From Desulfoluna spongiiphila (GTDB taxonomy: Bacteria > Desulfobacterota > Desulfobacteria > Desulfobacterales > Desulfolunaceae), in NCBI RefSeq assembly GCF_900101345.1, contig NZ_FMUX01000003.1, positions 300,200 to 364,199 of the forward strand: a stretch of 64,000 bases of DNA, written 5' to 3'. The notes under the pieces are model-generated. The model had not been told where the DNA came from and searched no databases. It worked only from the letters and a program-made list of their open reading frames with translations. Made by a program: the position numbers and the translations under genes. This document shows, piece after piece, positions 54,702-63,467 of this stretch (position 1 is the first letter of the stretch; each line of letters starts with the position of its first letter).

Positions 54702-55492
54702 TCGCCATAGAAAACACCACCCTGACCTTCAACCCAGGAACACCCAACGAAAACCGGGTCTTCGAAAACTTCAACCTCACGGTCAACAAAGGGGATTTTG
54801 TCACCATCATCGGCAGCAACGGGGCCGGAAAAAGCACCCTGTTCAACCTCCTGGCCGGTACCGTGACCCCCGACTCCGGCCGCATTGCCTTAAACGGCAG
54901 GGATGTCACCAAGGCTCCTGAGTACACGCGGGCCAAAACCATCGGCCGCATCTTCCAGGACCCTCTGGCCGGCACCGCCTCCAACATGACCCTGGAAGAC
55001 AACATGATGGTCTGCCTCAAAAAAGGGTTCAAGGGGCTCCGCATCGGACTCAACCGGGCACGTCGGCAGTTTTTCAGGGAACAGCTCCGCTTCCTCGACA
55101 TGGGCCTTGAGGACCGGTTGAAAGACAACGTGGGACTTCTCTCGGGCGGGCAGCGCCAGGCCCTGACCCTGCTCATGATGGTCCTCTCCCGCCCCGACCT
55201 GGTCCTTTTGGATGAGCACACCGCTGCCCTGGACCCCCGCAACGCGGAAATCGTCCTTTCACTCACCACCCACTTTGTGAAAGAATACGACCTCACCACC
55301 ATGATGGTTACCCACAACATGCAGCAGGCCATCAACCTGGGCAACCGACTCCTCATGATGGACGCAGGGGAGGTGGTCCTGGACATCGGCGGCGAGGAGA
55401 AGAAAAACCTCACCGTGGAAAAACTGGTGGCCATGTTCTCAGACATCCGAAACAAAAAATTCACCAGCGACGAAGCCCTTTTGTCCCGTTAA
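54698..55492 (+). CDS. ABC transporter ATPase (TrpZ type)
   Basis: This 264-residue ATPase drives the permease upstream. Motifs are Walker A GSNGAGKST, Q-loop IFQDPLAG, signature LSGGQRQALTLLMM, Walker B LVLLDEHTAALDP and H-loop MMVTHNMQQA. It overlaps the permease by 4 bp. A short outer-membrane-type gene follows after 21 bp, so the operon may have four genes. Confidence 0.93.
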   Translation: MIAIENTTLTFNPGTPNENRVFENFNLTVNKGDFVTIIGSNGAGKSTLFNLLAGTVTPDSGRIALNGRDVTKAPEYTRAKTIGRIFQDPLAGTASNMTLEDNMMVCLKKGFKGLRIGLNRARRQFFREQLRFLDMGLEDRLKDNVGLLSGGQRQALTLLMMVLSRPDLVLLDEHTAALDPRNAEIVLSLTTHFVKEYDLTTMMVTHNMQQAINLGNRLLMMDAGEVVLDIGGEEKKNLTVEKLVAMFSDIRNKKFTSDEALLSR

Positions 55493-55513
55493 CCGCACAA
55501 CCGGAGCCCACAC

Positions 55514-56068
55514 ATGAACCCACTCGGACGCACCCTCCTGACCCTTGCCGCCCTGATCTTGTTCACCCTGCCCGCCCACGCCTTCGACGGGGCCGAGTAC
55601 CTGCTGGGAAGCGACGACGGCGGGCGCACCCACAAGCTGGCCCTGGGGGTGCGGATCCACGACCAGATCAAAGCCATCCCGGAGCTCCCCCATGACCAGG
55701 GAGACCTGAGCTGGCTCCTCGCCTATGAGTTCCACTCCAACATCGCCTACTGGCAGCTCGGCCTGGGCTACACCCCGGAGAGCAACACCGACAGAGACGC
55801 CGAGGTCCTTACCCCCCAGATCAACCTGATCTTTAAAGACAGCATCTACCGCCTGGGCCTGGGGGCCCTTACAAGCTACGTGGACGAAGACGGGGAAACC
55901 GACTGGACCGACGTGTACTGGCAGGCCATTGTCGGCATCGAACTCCCCTTGGGCTCCCGCGCCTCCCTCGGCCTCTACGGCTGCTACGTCTTCAACAAAT
56001 GGGAGGACATCACCGACTCCGGCGACAACGGCCTCGCAGGCAACCTGCTTCTCTCCTGGGGATTTTAA
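55514..56068 (+). CDS. Small predicted outer-membrane beta-barrel protein
   Basis: This 184-residue protein has a signal peptide (NPLGRTLLTLAALILFTLPAHA). Alternating amphipathic strands (HSNIAYWQLGLGYTP, SIYRLGLGALTSY, RASLGLYGCYVFNKW) end in LLSWGF, the terminal aromatic typical of outer-membrane insertion. The size suggests about eight strands. I do not recognise a family; a PagL-like or porin-like role would be guesswork. It lies 21 bp after the ABC ATPase gene, implying co-transcription and perhaps outer-membrane passage of the same solute. Confidence 0.78.
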   Translation: MNPLGRTLLTLAALILFTLPAHAFDGAEYLLGSDDGGRTHKLALGVRIHDQIKAIPELPHDQGDLSWLLAYEFHSNIAYWQLGLGYTPESNTDRDAEVLTPQINLIFKDSIYRLGLGALTSYVDEDGETDWTDVYWQAIVGIELPLGSRASLGLYGCYVFNKWEDITDSGDNGLAGNLLLSWGF

Positions 56069-56106
56069 CCCTCACCACAAAGGGAACCCCAAAAAGCCAA
56101 ACGCAA

Positions 56107-56190
56107 GTTTCCGGCGGCGAGGTGTGCCACCTCGAAAGCAAATTGCACAGGCCATTTACCCTTCGTTCCCCAGGGCAAATGGCCTGTGCG
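56107..56190 (-). repeat. Structured repeat copy with completely different main stem
   Basis: After CCGGCGGC and GAGGTG-tgc-CACCTC comes a hairpin GCACAGGCCATTT...AAATGGCCTGTGC (56145-56189). Its loop is TCGTTCCCC, that is GGGGAACGA on the minus strand, one change from the usual loop. The stem sequence is unrelated to GCGAATG but fully paired. Confidence 0.85.
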
Positions 56191-56281
56191 TTTTCGACAA
56201 GCATCGAATTTTACCTCCGTGCTTTCCATGATCACTGTAGGGGATGAACATCCCCTTCCGTCACCAGTCCCCGCCCCTTTC

Positions 56282-56295
56282 CTGACCTAAGTCAA
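56282..56295. promoter_or_regulatory. HcpR/FNR-like palindrome
   Basis: CTGAC-CTAA-GTCAA matches the TTGACnnnnGTCAA signal in nine of ten half-site positions. It lies about 375 bp upstream of the NapH-like ferredoxin start, with a repeat copy in between. This is a weaker case than the site at 43219. Confidence 0.35.
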
Positions 56296-56332
56296 TGACA
56301 ACACACCCCACTGTGCTAAAACGCAAACAAAC

Positions 56333-56491
56333 TGCCTTCTATGGTTAAAGTTGGGTAGAAAAAGCTTGCCTCCGGGGGCATAGGCTGAATTGTTAGGAAT
56401 CAGCAACGGATTCCGACTATACCGAAACCGTGCTCAAGGCCTGTTTGTTAAACTTTTTAAACGTTTAGCCCCCGGCAGGGCCGCCGGAGGC
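56333..56491 (-). repeat. Dispersed repeat copy, outer modules only
   Basis: TGCCTTCTATGGTTAAAGTT at one end and TGTTTGTTAAACTTTTTAAA followed by GCCGCCGGAGGC at the other flank a unique centre without the GAGGAACGA hairpin. It may be the other half of the copy at 56107-56190. Confidence 0.7.
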
Positions 56492-56657
56492 ATCGCGTTT
56501 GTATTTTTGTTTTTGTGCCGTCCTTAAACAGAGCGAGCGTGTCGCCATCCCGACAGACCGCTCAGCCGAAGATGTGATATAAGCCCTCAGTGTATCACCG
56601 CCTGCACCGGTGAAGGCCGCGCCACAAAAAACCGTTCAACCCGAGGTAACAAGACCC

Positions 56658-57653
56658 ATGTTCAGCCGCATCTCCCCCCGTCGTATGTCCCAGCTCTTTT
56701 TTATTTCACTTACCCTCTTTATCGGATGGCGCTTTGCCCTCTGGGCCACGGCCCTTGAACAGGGCAGGCTCCCCTCCGTCACCCGTCCGCCCTCGGTGGA
56801 TGCCTTTCTCCCCTTGAGCGGCCTGATGAACCTCAAGTACACCCTGGGCACAGGGACCATCCACGGGGCCCATCCCGCGGCCCTGCTCCTCTTCCTTGCC
56901 GTCTGCGCCTCGGCCCTTCTTGTAAAGAAAGGATTCTGCAGCTTTGTCTGCCCGGTGGGTTTTGCGGGTGAGATGGCAGGACGGCTTGGAAACATGGCAA
57001 AGCTTGCCCGCCCCCTGCCCAGGTTCCTCGACATCCCCTTGCGGGGCATCAAGTACATGCTCCTTGGCTTTTTCCTCTGGAACATCCTTGTCAACATGCC
57101 GGTACCGGCCATCCGGGGATTTCTCTCCAACAGCTACAACCTCACCGCAGACATTCGCATGTTCCGCTTTTTTACCGAGCCCTCCACGGGTTCGCTGATC
57201 ACCCTGGGCCTGCTCCTGGGGCTGCCCGTGCTGATTAAAAACGGCTGGTGCCGCTACCTCTGCCCCTACGGGGCCCTGCTCGGCCTCCTCAGTTTTTTCA
57301 GCATCCTGAAAATCCACCGAAACGACCAGGCCTGCACCCACTGCGGCCGCTGCGCCAAGGCCTGCCCCTCATCCCTTGCCGTGGACAAAAAAAGGACCAT
57401 GGTCTCCGACGAATGCACCGGCTGCCTCACCTGCGTGGAAAGCTGCCCGGAAAAAGAAGCCCTGCGCCTCTCCACCTCACCCACGGGCGCCGCCTGGTCG
57501 CCCAGGACCGTGGCCCTTCTCATGGTAATGCTCTTCCTCCTCACCGCCGGTGCAGGCCGACTCTCCGGCAACTGGAAAAGCCACACATCGAATCGAACGA
57601 TCATGATGGAGGTCATGAAAATGAAAAAAATGATGCCTCCGGCGGCAAGGTGA
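56658..57653 (+). CDS. NapH/CcoG-like membrane ferredoxin (polyferredoxin)
   Basis: This 331-residue inner-membrane protein has about five helices and four iron-sulfur sites. Two CxxxCP-type motifs follow membrane segments (KGFCSFVCPVG, GWCRYLCPYG). Two classical 4Fe-4S motifs are CTHCGRCAKACP and CTGCLTCVESCP. Such proteins pass electrons between quinol or membrane donors and periplasmic or cytoplasmic oxidoreductases. ATG 56658 is preferred to a GTG 16 codons upstream. The last residues (MPPAAR) and the stop codon are encoded by a repeat copy, so the natural C-terminus may have been replaced. Confidence 0.88.
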   Translation: MFSRISPRRMSQLFFISLTLFIGWRFALWATALEQGRLPSVTRPPSVDAFLPLSGLMNLKYTLGTGTIHGAHPAALLLFLAVCASALLVKKGFCSFVCPVGFAGEMAGRLGNMAKLARPLPRFLDIPLRGIKYMLLGFFLWNILVNMPVPAIRGFLSNSYNLTADIRMFRFFTEPSTGSLITLGLLLGLPVLIKNGWCRYLCPYGALLGLLSFFSILKIHRNDQACTHCGRCAKACPSSLAVDKKRTMVSDECTGCLTCVESCPEKEALRLSTSPTGAAWSPRTVALLMVMLFLLTAGAGRLSGNWKSHTSNRTIMMEVMKMKKMMPPAAR

Positions 57654-57675
57654 GCCACCTTGAAAGCTTGTTGCC
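57634..57675. repeat. Dispersed repeat fragment overlapping the 3' end of the ferredoxin gene
   Basis: GCCTCCGGCGGC and AAGGTG-agc-CACCTT are present. The ferredoxin stop codon TGA (57651-57653) lies in the second hairpin of this fragment. Confidence 0.75.
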
Positions 57676-57840
57676 ATACCTTTTGATGCCGATTTAACGA
57701 CTCTACAAGAACCTTTCCCCTCAGCCCCTTGCAACCGAAAAGTTTTGCTGCTTGTCGCAGTGGTGGCTTTTTCAAAAAACGCCGTCCCTAAGGCATACTG
57801 AATACCAAAGCGACCGAGCTAACGCTGACGTTGAGCACAG

Positions 57841-57940
57841 GCACAGCCCGTCAGGGAATGTGATGAGCCTGAGGAACGAAGGCGAAAGAGCATTCCCAAA
57901 CCTGGGGTCAAGGGGCTCAGCCCCTTGCCGCCGGAGGCAT
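57841..57940 (+). repeat. Structured repeat copy with covaried hairpins
   Basis: The main hairpin GGGAATG...CATTCCC (57854-57897) has loop GAGGAACGA at 57871-57879. The second hairpin is CAAGGGGC-tca-GCCCCTTG instead of CAAGGTG/CACCTTG. GCCGCCGGAGGC closes it. Both stems differ from other copies but stay paired. Confidence 0.85.
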
Positions 57941-57971
57941 GCTTTTTGTTTTTATATGAAAAATAATGGCA

Positions 57972-58895
57972 TCAGGAGAGGGGGCCGGAGTGTCGGCTGG
58001 CGTTGCCGATGAACCCTTTGATGCTGTTTTGGATGTAGAACAGTTCCCGAAGCCGCAAGGGGCCTTCCATGTCGAGGAAGGGCAGGACCAGGGGATCGTT
58101 CTCAAGGATGGATTTCAGGACATTGAGCTCCAGGTCAAGGCCCACCTGCCCCCGGCTGATCTCCGAGGTCACGATGGATTCCCACAACCGAAGCTGCTCC
58201 CTGTGCTGCCAGAGCACCCGTTCTCCGAACTCGAAGCTGCCGAAATGACCGTAACAGAGTCGCTCCGGTTTGAGTTCCATGAGGGTCTCCAGGCTTTGCA
58301 TGGAGATGTCGAAATAAAAAGGCGGGGGGGTGGAGGGACGCATGTAGGAGATCCCCAGGACACCGGGGAAACAGGCTCCGGCGGCTTCTCCGGTAAACAG
58401 GTACCGGTCCGTCTGGTAACTCACGTGGTGGGAGGCGTGCCCCGGTGTGGGGACGGGCATCACCGAGTTGGACATGAAGGTCTCTGCGGGCAGGAGCCTG
58501 CTTTCGGAGACAGGCCGCACCGGCCCGTACTGCGCGGCCGTGTCCCCGAGGACCTTGGCCGTGCTGAGCTCCAGATGATGGGGGTTGACCAGGTGGGGAA
58601 TACCCCGACTGTGGCAGACCACCTGGGTTTCTGGAAAAAAGACGGCCAGGTCCCCCGCGGCCCCGGCGTGGTCGATATGCACATGGGTAAGAAGGATGTA
58701 GTCCAGTCGGCTGACGCCAAGGGATTCCAGGGCTTTGACCAGGGCACCGGCCGTCACCGACGGGCCGGTGTCCACCAGGAAGGTGACGTCGCCCACATAG
58801 ATCCATGAGGAGAGAAAGCTCTCGTACCCGGCAATGGGAGGGTTAAACCCCACCATAAAGAGATCATCCGCCACTTTGTACAGAATATGTTCCAT
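57972..58895 (-). CDS. Metallo-beta-lactamase-fold hydrolase
   Basis: This 307-residue protein carries the metal-binding motif THVHIDHAG (HxHxDH), GHASHHVSYQ and TGEAAGA, with a late GHFGSFEFG. This is the general MBL fold of glyoxalase II-type, thioesterase or lactonase enzymes. The substrate is not known. It starts 6 bp after the stop of the DUF3141 gene on the same strand, so the two are almost certainly co-transcribed. Confidence 0.92.
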   Translation of the reverse strand: MEHILYKVADDLFMVGFNPPIAGYESFLSSWIYVGDVTFLVDTGPSVTAGALVKALESLGVSRLDYILLTHVHIDHAGAAGDLAVFFPETQVVCHSRGIPHLVNPHHLELSTAKVLGDTAAQYGPVRPVSESRLLPAETFMSNSVMPVPTPGHASHHVSYQTDRYLFTGEAAGACFPGVLGISYMRPSTPPPFYFDISMQSLETLMELKPERLCYGHFGSFEFGERVLWQHREQLRLWESIVTSEISRGQVGLDLELNVLKSILENDPLVLPFLDMEGPLRLRELFYIQNSIKGFIGNASRHSGPLS

Positions 58896-58901
58896 GGGCT
58901 C

Positions 58902-61028
58902 TCACAAGGTTTGACGGTCCCTTAACAGCTCTTCCAGGTGACTGAGGAGACGTTTTGCTGCCAGGTCCTCGCGGTCGGCACCTTGCAGGCTTGCCCGGAA
59001 TATGGTGATGGCGGTGAGGCGGTCTTCCGGGGTTCGGATCAACTCCGGCAGGGTGCTGATGGCCAGGTCCCGGTTAAAGTTCAGCAGCTGCACCTGTTCG
59101 CCCACCACGCGCTTTGCTTCCCGCTTGGTCATGTCCTGAAGGTGCTTGCGCCCCTTCATCAACGCCTTCAAGGTGATCAGCTCCTGCTTGTCCACCGTCT
59201 GTTTCACGCGTCCAAGGGCCACGAGGCCGCGCATGAGCCCTTGAAAAAAGCCACCCTCCACCATCCGGGAAATCCAGTGATCACCGCGGGACCCGGCTTC
59301 GAGGTCACCGCACCCCACATCAAGGGGAATATCCGGAATATCCAAGGCTTCCTGAAAGATAAAATGGGCCATGGGGTTGTCGTACATACCGTAAAAAAGC
59401 AGCTCGCAGGCACTGTCCCGGAGGTCCCGGTACCCGTTGAGGAGGGCGGCCACGGTATCGGAATACGCGTGTTCCACTTTACGCAAGGTGTTGTCTTCCG
59501 GGGCCTCCATGCGGTTTGCCCGCACATAAGGGGCCCAGGCGCTGGCGGCACGGGTCACGGGGTTCATGCCGGACACGGCATACAACCGCTGCCTCAAGGG
59601 GGAGCTCTCCCGTATCACCGTGGCCGTCACCTCCGTGCCCCAGGGTTTCATCATGGGGCTCAGGCTTGTCTCGTAAAATTCGGCGATCATCTCCGAGGCT
59701 TTGCGCACATGTTCAAAGGGCCGGGCATTGTAATCGCTTCCCTCCCCCCGTAGCTGCGAGAGGTCCCGCACTTCAAAGCGGGCTTCCCCGTCGTCTTTGA
59801 GAATCATCTGATAAAGCCCGGGGGCTAGGCGTTTGGCCAGGTCCACGCAATCGATGAGTTCCTTGTGCTCCCGCTCCACCACCTTGCGTGAGACAAAGAT
59901 CCCCAGGTGACCGACCTCTTCATGGAGGAGGTAAACGATCACCTGATTGCGTTTCTTGATCTCTGATACCGACCCCCAGACCCGCTCGATCCATCCCAGG
60001 GCCTGCTCCGGGGGCGTGATATTGTCTCCCCTGGAGGCAAACAGGATCACCGGGTCCTTGAGTTTTCGGAGGTCCACGATCTCACCGCTGCCCCCTTCCA
60101 CCTGCCCCTCTTCCAGGCGGTTGCCCACAAAAAGATCCCTCACCACGAACTGGATCTCCTCTTTGGTCATGAACACGAACCCGTTCCACCACCGCTCAAA
60201 AAAGATGTAGCGGTCCCGTTCTTTGTCCACCGATCGCCAGAGGTTGTAATCCTTCATCCAGAGGCTGTTGGCCGGATTAAGGTCTTCAAAACCCCAGACC
60301 AGCTGGGCTCCGTCGAACAAGCCGTTGCCCAGGTCCGCGGAGAGGGAGGCCAGCCAAACACCACCGAAGAGCCCCCCGCGATACCGCATGGGGTTCTGGG
60401 TGTCGCGTCCCGCCCAGTAGGAGAGGGGCGAGCCGTTGAGGATCAGGGGCCCGGTGATATCGGGACGATCTGCGGCAATGAGGGCGGCGGCCCATCCCCC
60501 CTGGCAGTTGCCGATAATGGAGGGGCGCTCCGCTTCGGGGTGAAACATCCGGATCACCTTGAGAAATTCGATATGAGCCTTGAACACATGGGCCAGGGTC
60601 TGGCCCCGCACCGGTTCCTGGGTAAAGATCAAAAAGTAGACGGGATGGTTTTTCCGCATGGCCATGCCCACCTCCGACTCCTTGCGGAACCCCCCGATGC
60701 CGGGGCCGTGACCGGCCCTGGGGTCGATGATCACCACGGGCCGGGCGTCGGGAGGAATCTCCTGCCCCTCCTCCGGGGTGATGCGGGCCAAGGAATAATT
60801 CACGGGGTTGTCCAGGTCACGGCCGTTAAAGATCACCTCATAGTCAAAATGGAGCACCGGAGGCAGCCCTTTGCGGTTCTCCTCAATGAAATTGTCTCCC
60901 TGCTCCCGTTTGGTATCAAGGAAAAGGGTCATGCGCTGTCCGAAATCAATCTGGTACTCAAGGACTTCATTCATAAAGGCCGCCCCGTGCATACACATGG
61001 ACATATAGGCGGTAAAGGGGTTTTCCAT
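58902..61028 (-). CDS. DUF3141 protein (PhaC-related alpha/beta-hydrolase)
   Basis: This 708-residue protein starts at ATG 61028 after GGGGAGG. Its central alpha/beta-hydrolase part has IIDPRAGHGPGIGGF, the nucleophile-like IGNCQGGWA (Cys, as in polyhydroxyalkanoate synthases), LFASRGDNITPPEQALGWI and HEEVGHLGIFVS. These give Cys-Asp-His candidates for catalysis. The long C-terminal helical part is specific to DUF3141. The function is unproven; a role in polyester or acyl-thioester metabolism is inferred from the PhaC relation. It is flanked by an universal-stress gene upstream and an MBL hydrolase downstream. Confidence 0.88.
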   Translation of the reverse strand: MENPFTAYMSMCMHGAAFMNEVLEYQIDFGQRMTLFLDTKREQGDNFIEENRKGLPPVLHFDYEVIFNGRDLDNPVNYSLARITPEEGQEIPPDARPVVIIDPRAGHGPGIGGFRKESEVGMAMRKNHPVYFLIFTQEPVRGQTLAHVFKAHIEFLKVIRMFHPEAERPSIIGNCQGGWAAALIAADRPDITGPLILNGSPLSYWAGRDTQNPMRYRGGLFGGVWLASLSADLGNGLFDGAQLVWGFEDLNPANSLWMKDYNLWRSVDKERDRYIFFERWWNGFVFMTKEEIQFVVRDLFVGNRLEEGQVEGGSGEIVDLRKLKDPVILFASRGDNITPPEQALGWIERVWGSVSEIKKRNQVIVYLLHEEVGHLGIFVSRKVVEREHKELIDCVDLAKRLAPGLYQMILKDDGEARFEVRDLSQLRGEGSDYNARPFEHVRKASEMIAEFYETSLSPMMKPWGTEVTATVIRESSPLRQRLYAVSGMNPVTRAASAWAPYVRANRMEAPEDNTLRKVEHAYSDTVAALLNGYRDLRDSACELLFYGMYDNPMAHFIFQEALDIPDIPLDVGCGDLEAGSRGDHWISRMVEGGFFQGLMRGLVALGRVKQTVDKQELITLKALMKGRKHLQDMTKREAKRVVGEQVQLLNFNRDLAISTLPELIRTPEDRLTAITIFRASLQGADREDLAAKRLLSHLEELLRDRQTL

Positions 61029-61260
61029 GGGTTCCTCCCCTGAAAAAACGGATTGTTTATGTGTTGGGATTGCACATGTCGCAGTGACGCCGAAGGCGTG
61101 GAAGGGCAACACATCACCGGCCGCCGAGGGCGATGGGAAAACAGGAGATCTCGCGGAATTCACAGGTTGTCCACAAGGATGGCTGCACAGGGCCCGAATG
61201 GCGCCCCTGAAAGCGCCCGATGGGTGCCGCCCCTGCCCTGTGATCAGCCTTTCAGGTCCC

Positions 61261-61731
61261 TCAGGAGTTTTTCTCAGAGGGCCGGGCAATCATCACCGAG
61301 CAGTTGGCCTTGTGGGCTATCCGCTTTGCGATGCTGCCGAAAATAACCAGCCCCATGCCGGAAAGACCGTAGGACCCCACCACAACGAGATCGCAGCCCG
61401 ACTCGTCCAGATGGTTGAGGATCTCCGTGGAGACATGACCGTCCAGGACCACGTAACGCACCTTCACGTCCCCGGGAACCATGGAGGTATAGTGCTTTTG
61501 AAGCTTCTCTTCCACCTGGAGGACGAGGTTGCTGTCCACGGAATCGTCGAAGGTCACCGAGGTGAACACGGGGTTGTCGAAGTCCGTCACCACGGGGTTC
61601 ACCGGAGGCGGCACCACGTGGATCACTTCAAGGACCGCATCAAATTTTTTGGCAAGGGTTCCGGCGGTGCGGACCGCCACATCGGCATTTTTGGAAAAAT
61701 CGGTGCAACAGGCAATGGTCTGGAAGGTCAT
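61261..61731 (-). CDS. Universal stress protein (UspA family)
   Basis: This 156-residue Usp domain protein begins FQTIACCTDFSKNADVAV and has the ATP-binding pattern G-x2-G-x9-G-S in GSYGLSGMGLVIFGS. It is therefore of the ATP-binding subgroup. It precedes the DUF3141-MBL pair on the same strand by 232 bp and may belong to the same stress or storage-related unit. Confidence 0.92.
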   Translation of the reverse strand: MTFQTIACCTDFSKNADVAVRTAGTLAKKFDAVLEVIHVVPPPVNPVVTDFDNPVFTSVTFDDSVDSNLVLQVEEKLQKHYTSMVPGDVKVRYVVLDGHVSTEILNHLDESGCDLVVVGSYGLSGMGLVIFGSIAKRIAHKANCSVMIARPSEKNS

Positions 61732-61839
61732 GGTCCCTCCTTCATGTCGGCACGGCGGACCGAAGGGATTCGGTGTGAACCGGCATCGTTGATGAGGTGT
61801 AGAGGATGGGAATCATTATAAAGAAGTTGGGAGGGCAAA

Positions 61840-62913
61840 TCAATGTGTATCACCCCCCGGGGTGGCATCGCCCTCCAGGAGAAGCCGAAACCCCACGTCG
61901 TCGGCCGCAAAGCGTGACGATGCCACGGGCCGGAGGATCAGGCCTGCGTCATGGGTGGCATCGGCCCAGCCGCCCCCAACAATCAAGCCAGGTGCACCGC
62001 CTTTTCCGGGCTCGTCCAGCCACTCCCAGACATTGCCCACCATGTTCACCAGGGCATTGTCATCGGTACCGGCGGGCCTTGGGCCGCACCGGTCACACGG
62101 CGGGCCCCCCTGCCTCCACGCCCCGCAGGGGTACCCCTCATAATCCACGCAGTTGTTTCCGGAAAGACAAGGGGTTTCCGGCCCCGAAAGGGCAAGGGCC
62201 CGCTGCCACTCCACGAAGGTGGGCAGCCGAAACCGGCCCAGGCCCATGGTGTTCATGCGGGCAACGAAGGTATCGATCTCATGGCGGGTGACGCTCTCCA
62301 CAGGGCAGCCCTCCCCGCAGGCGATGAACCATGCCGGGTTGTATCCCATCACGGTACGCCACTGGGCCTGGGTCACCTCGCTGGCCTGGATGTAAACCGG
62401 TTCGTTTCCCTCTCCCGGGATACGGACAAAAACCATGCCCGGCATCACGGCAACCGTTGCCTCAGGTTCCCCTGCAACCTGGACCCGGGCACGGCGTGCA
62501 AGGGCCGCAAGCCGGACTTCCGAGGAGAGCTCCCCGTCCATGTCCCCTTGTGAAAAAAGAACCCTGCCGGAACCAAGGTCCACCACTTCCAGAAAAAAAG
62601 CGCCCTTGTCACCTGTGTCGGCCCACCGCCCGCGCGCCCCCAGATCGGCCTCAAACACCTCCCCCACAAAGGACAGGCAGGAGGTGATGGAGGCCGCCTC
62701 CTCGCCGCAGAGGCCAAGGGCCGCGGTTACCCCGTCCCCTTCAAAGAGCCGGAATCCTGGGGCAAGATGCAGCAAAAGCGTCTCCTGAAAAAACGAGGCC
62801 TCTGCTTCGGGACGGCCGGGGGCATCAAAGGGAAACACCACAAGCCCCTGCCCGAAGGCCACCGGGCAGAAGAGAAGGCACAATAGAAAAGGGATCAAAC
62901 GGACCATCGTCAT
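61840..62913 (-). CDS. Exported SUMF1/FGE-sulfatase-domain protein
   Basis: This 357-residue protein has a signal peptide (VRLIPFLLCLLFCPVAFG). An N-terminal domain of about 150 residues has FPFDAPGRPEAEASFFQETLL and LGSGRVLFSQGD. A C-terminal formylglycine-generating-enzyme (SUMF1) fold follows: PVYIQASEVTQAQWRTVMGYNP, RLPTFVEWQRAL, GNVWEWL and DVGFRLLL. Several cysteines lie in an inserted loop (CLSGNNCVDYEGYPC, CDRCG). True FGE activity is unlikely to be decided by eye; many such domains are non-catalytic. ATG 62913 follows GGGAGGG. The role is unknown. Confidence 0.85.
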   Translation of the reverse strand: MTMVRLIPFLLCLLFCPVAFGQGLVVFPFDAPGRPEAEASFFQETLLLHLAPGFRLFEGDGVTAALGLCGEEAASITSCLSFVGEVFEADLGARGRWADTGDKGAFFLEVVDLGSGRVLFSQGDMDGELSSEVRLAALARRARVQVAGEPEATVAVMPGMVFVRIPGEGNEPVYIQASEVTQAQWRTVMGYNPAWFIACGEGCPVESVTRHEIDTFVARMNTMGLGRFRLPTFVEWQRALALSGPETPCLSGNNCVDYEGYPCGAWRQGGPPCDRCGPRPAGTDDNALVNMVGNVWEWLDEPGKGGAPGLIVGGGWADATHDAGLILRPVASSRFAADDVGFRLLLEGDATPGGDTH

Positions 62914-63467
62914 CGTACCCTCCCGGTACGCAATGCATCATGAATCCGACAGGTGTCCTTAGAACAGAGTAAGAAGCGCCTTGCCAAAGGCATCGGCCAC
63001 AAAAAAAAGGGGGGGGAGGAAAAAAGCATCATGGGCAGGCCCCGGGGCGCTGCCGGCGCTGTGCTCGTGTGTGCACGTCACGCAATAGAAGAAGACAAGA
63101 AGAAGCGTTAAGCAGATACGCTGCGAACAGGTACCAAAAACGGAAAGGAACGATCGCCCTGCACATCGACAGATACAACCAAGGGGGATCAGCAGACAAT
63201 AAAGCAGGATAGCATTACTCTTATTATGACTCAGCGATGCAAAATGTCAACACATGGTATCCTGCCGCTGGCTCCCTTTCGTGGTCCTGTTCCGGTTGCC
63301 TCCGGCAGGGCCGTCGGAGGCAAACATGGGCTGAATCGTAACCTTTTTTCGTTCCCCGTGCCGATAACCGGTGGTATAGTTAGGGGCATACCTCATCAAA
63401 GCAAGACGCAAAACCCCTCTGCCCCTTGAGCTTGTCAACCGTTACCCCGACAACCCGCGAGGCTCCC
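62914..63467. other. Intergenic region with one short repeat hairpin
   Basis: About 550 bp between divergent genes. It holds an A8G8 homopolymer tract near 63001-63017 and a single hairpin of the repeat family at 63298-63321. AT-rich sequence around 63195-63235 may be promoter. No gene is supported. Confidence 0.5.
63298..63321. repeat. Isolated terminal hairpin of the dispersed repeat
   Basis: GCCTCCGGC-agggcc-GTCGGAGGC is the same hairpin that begins or ends the full copies, here alone and with one mismatch. It shows that this module can occur separately. Confidence 0.65.
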
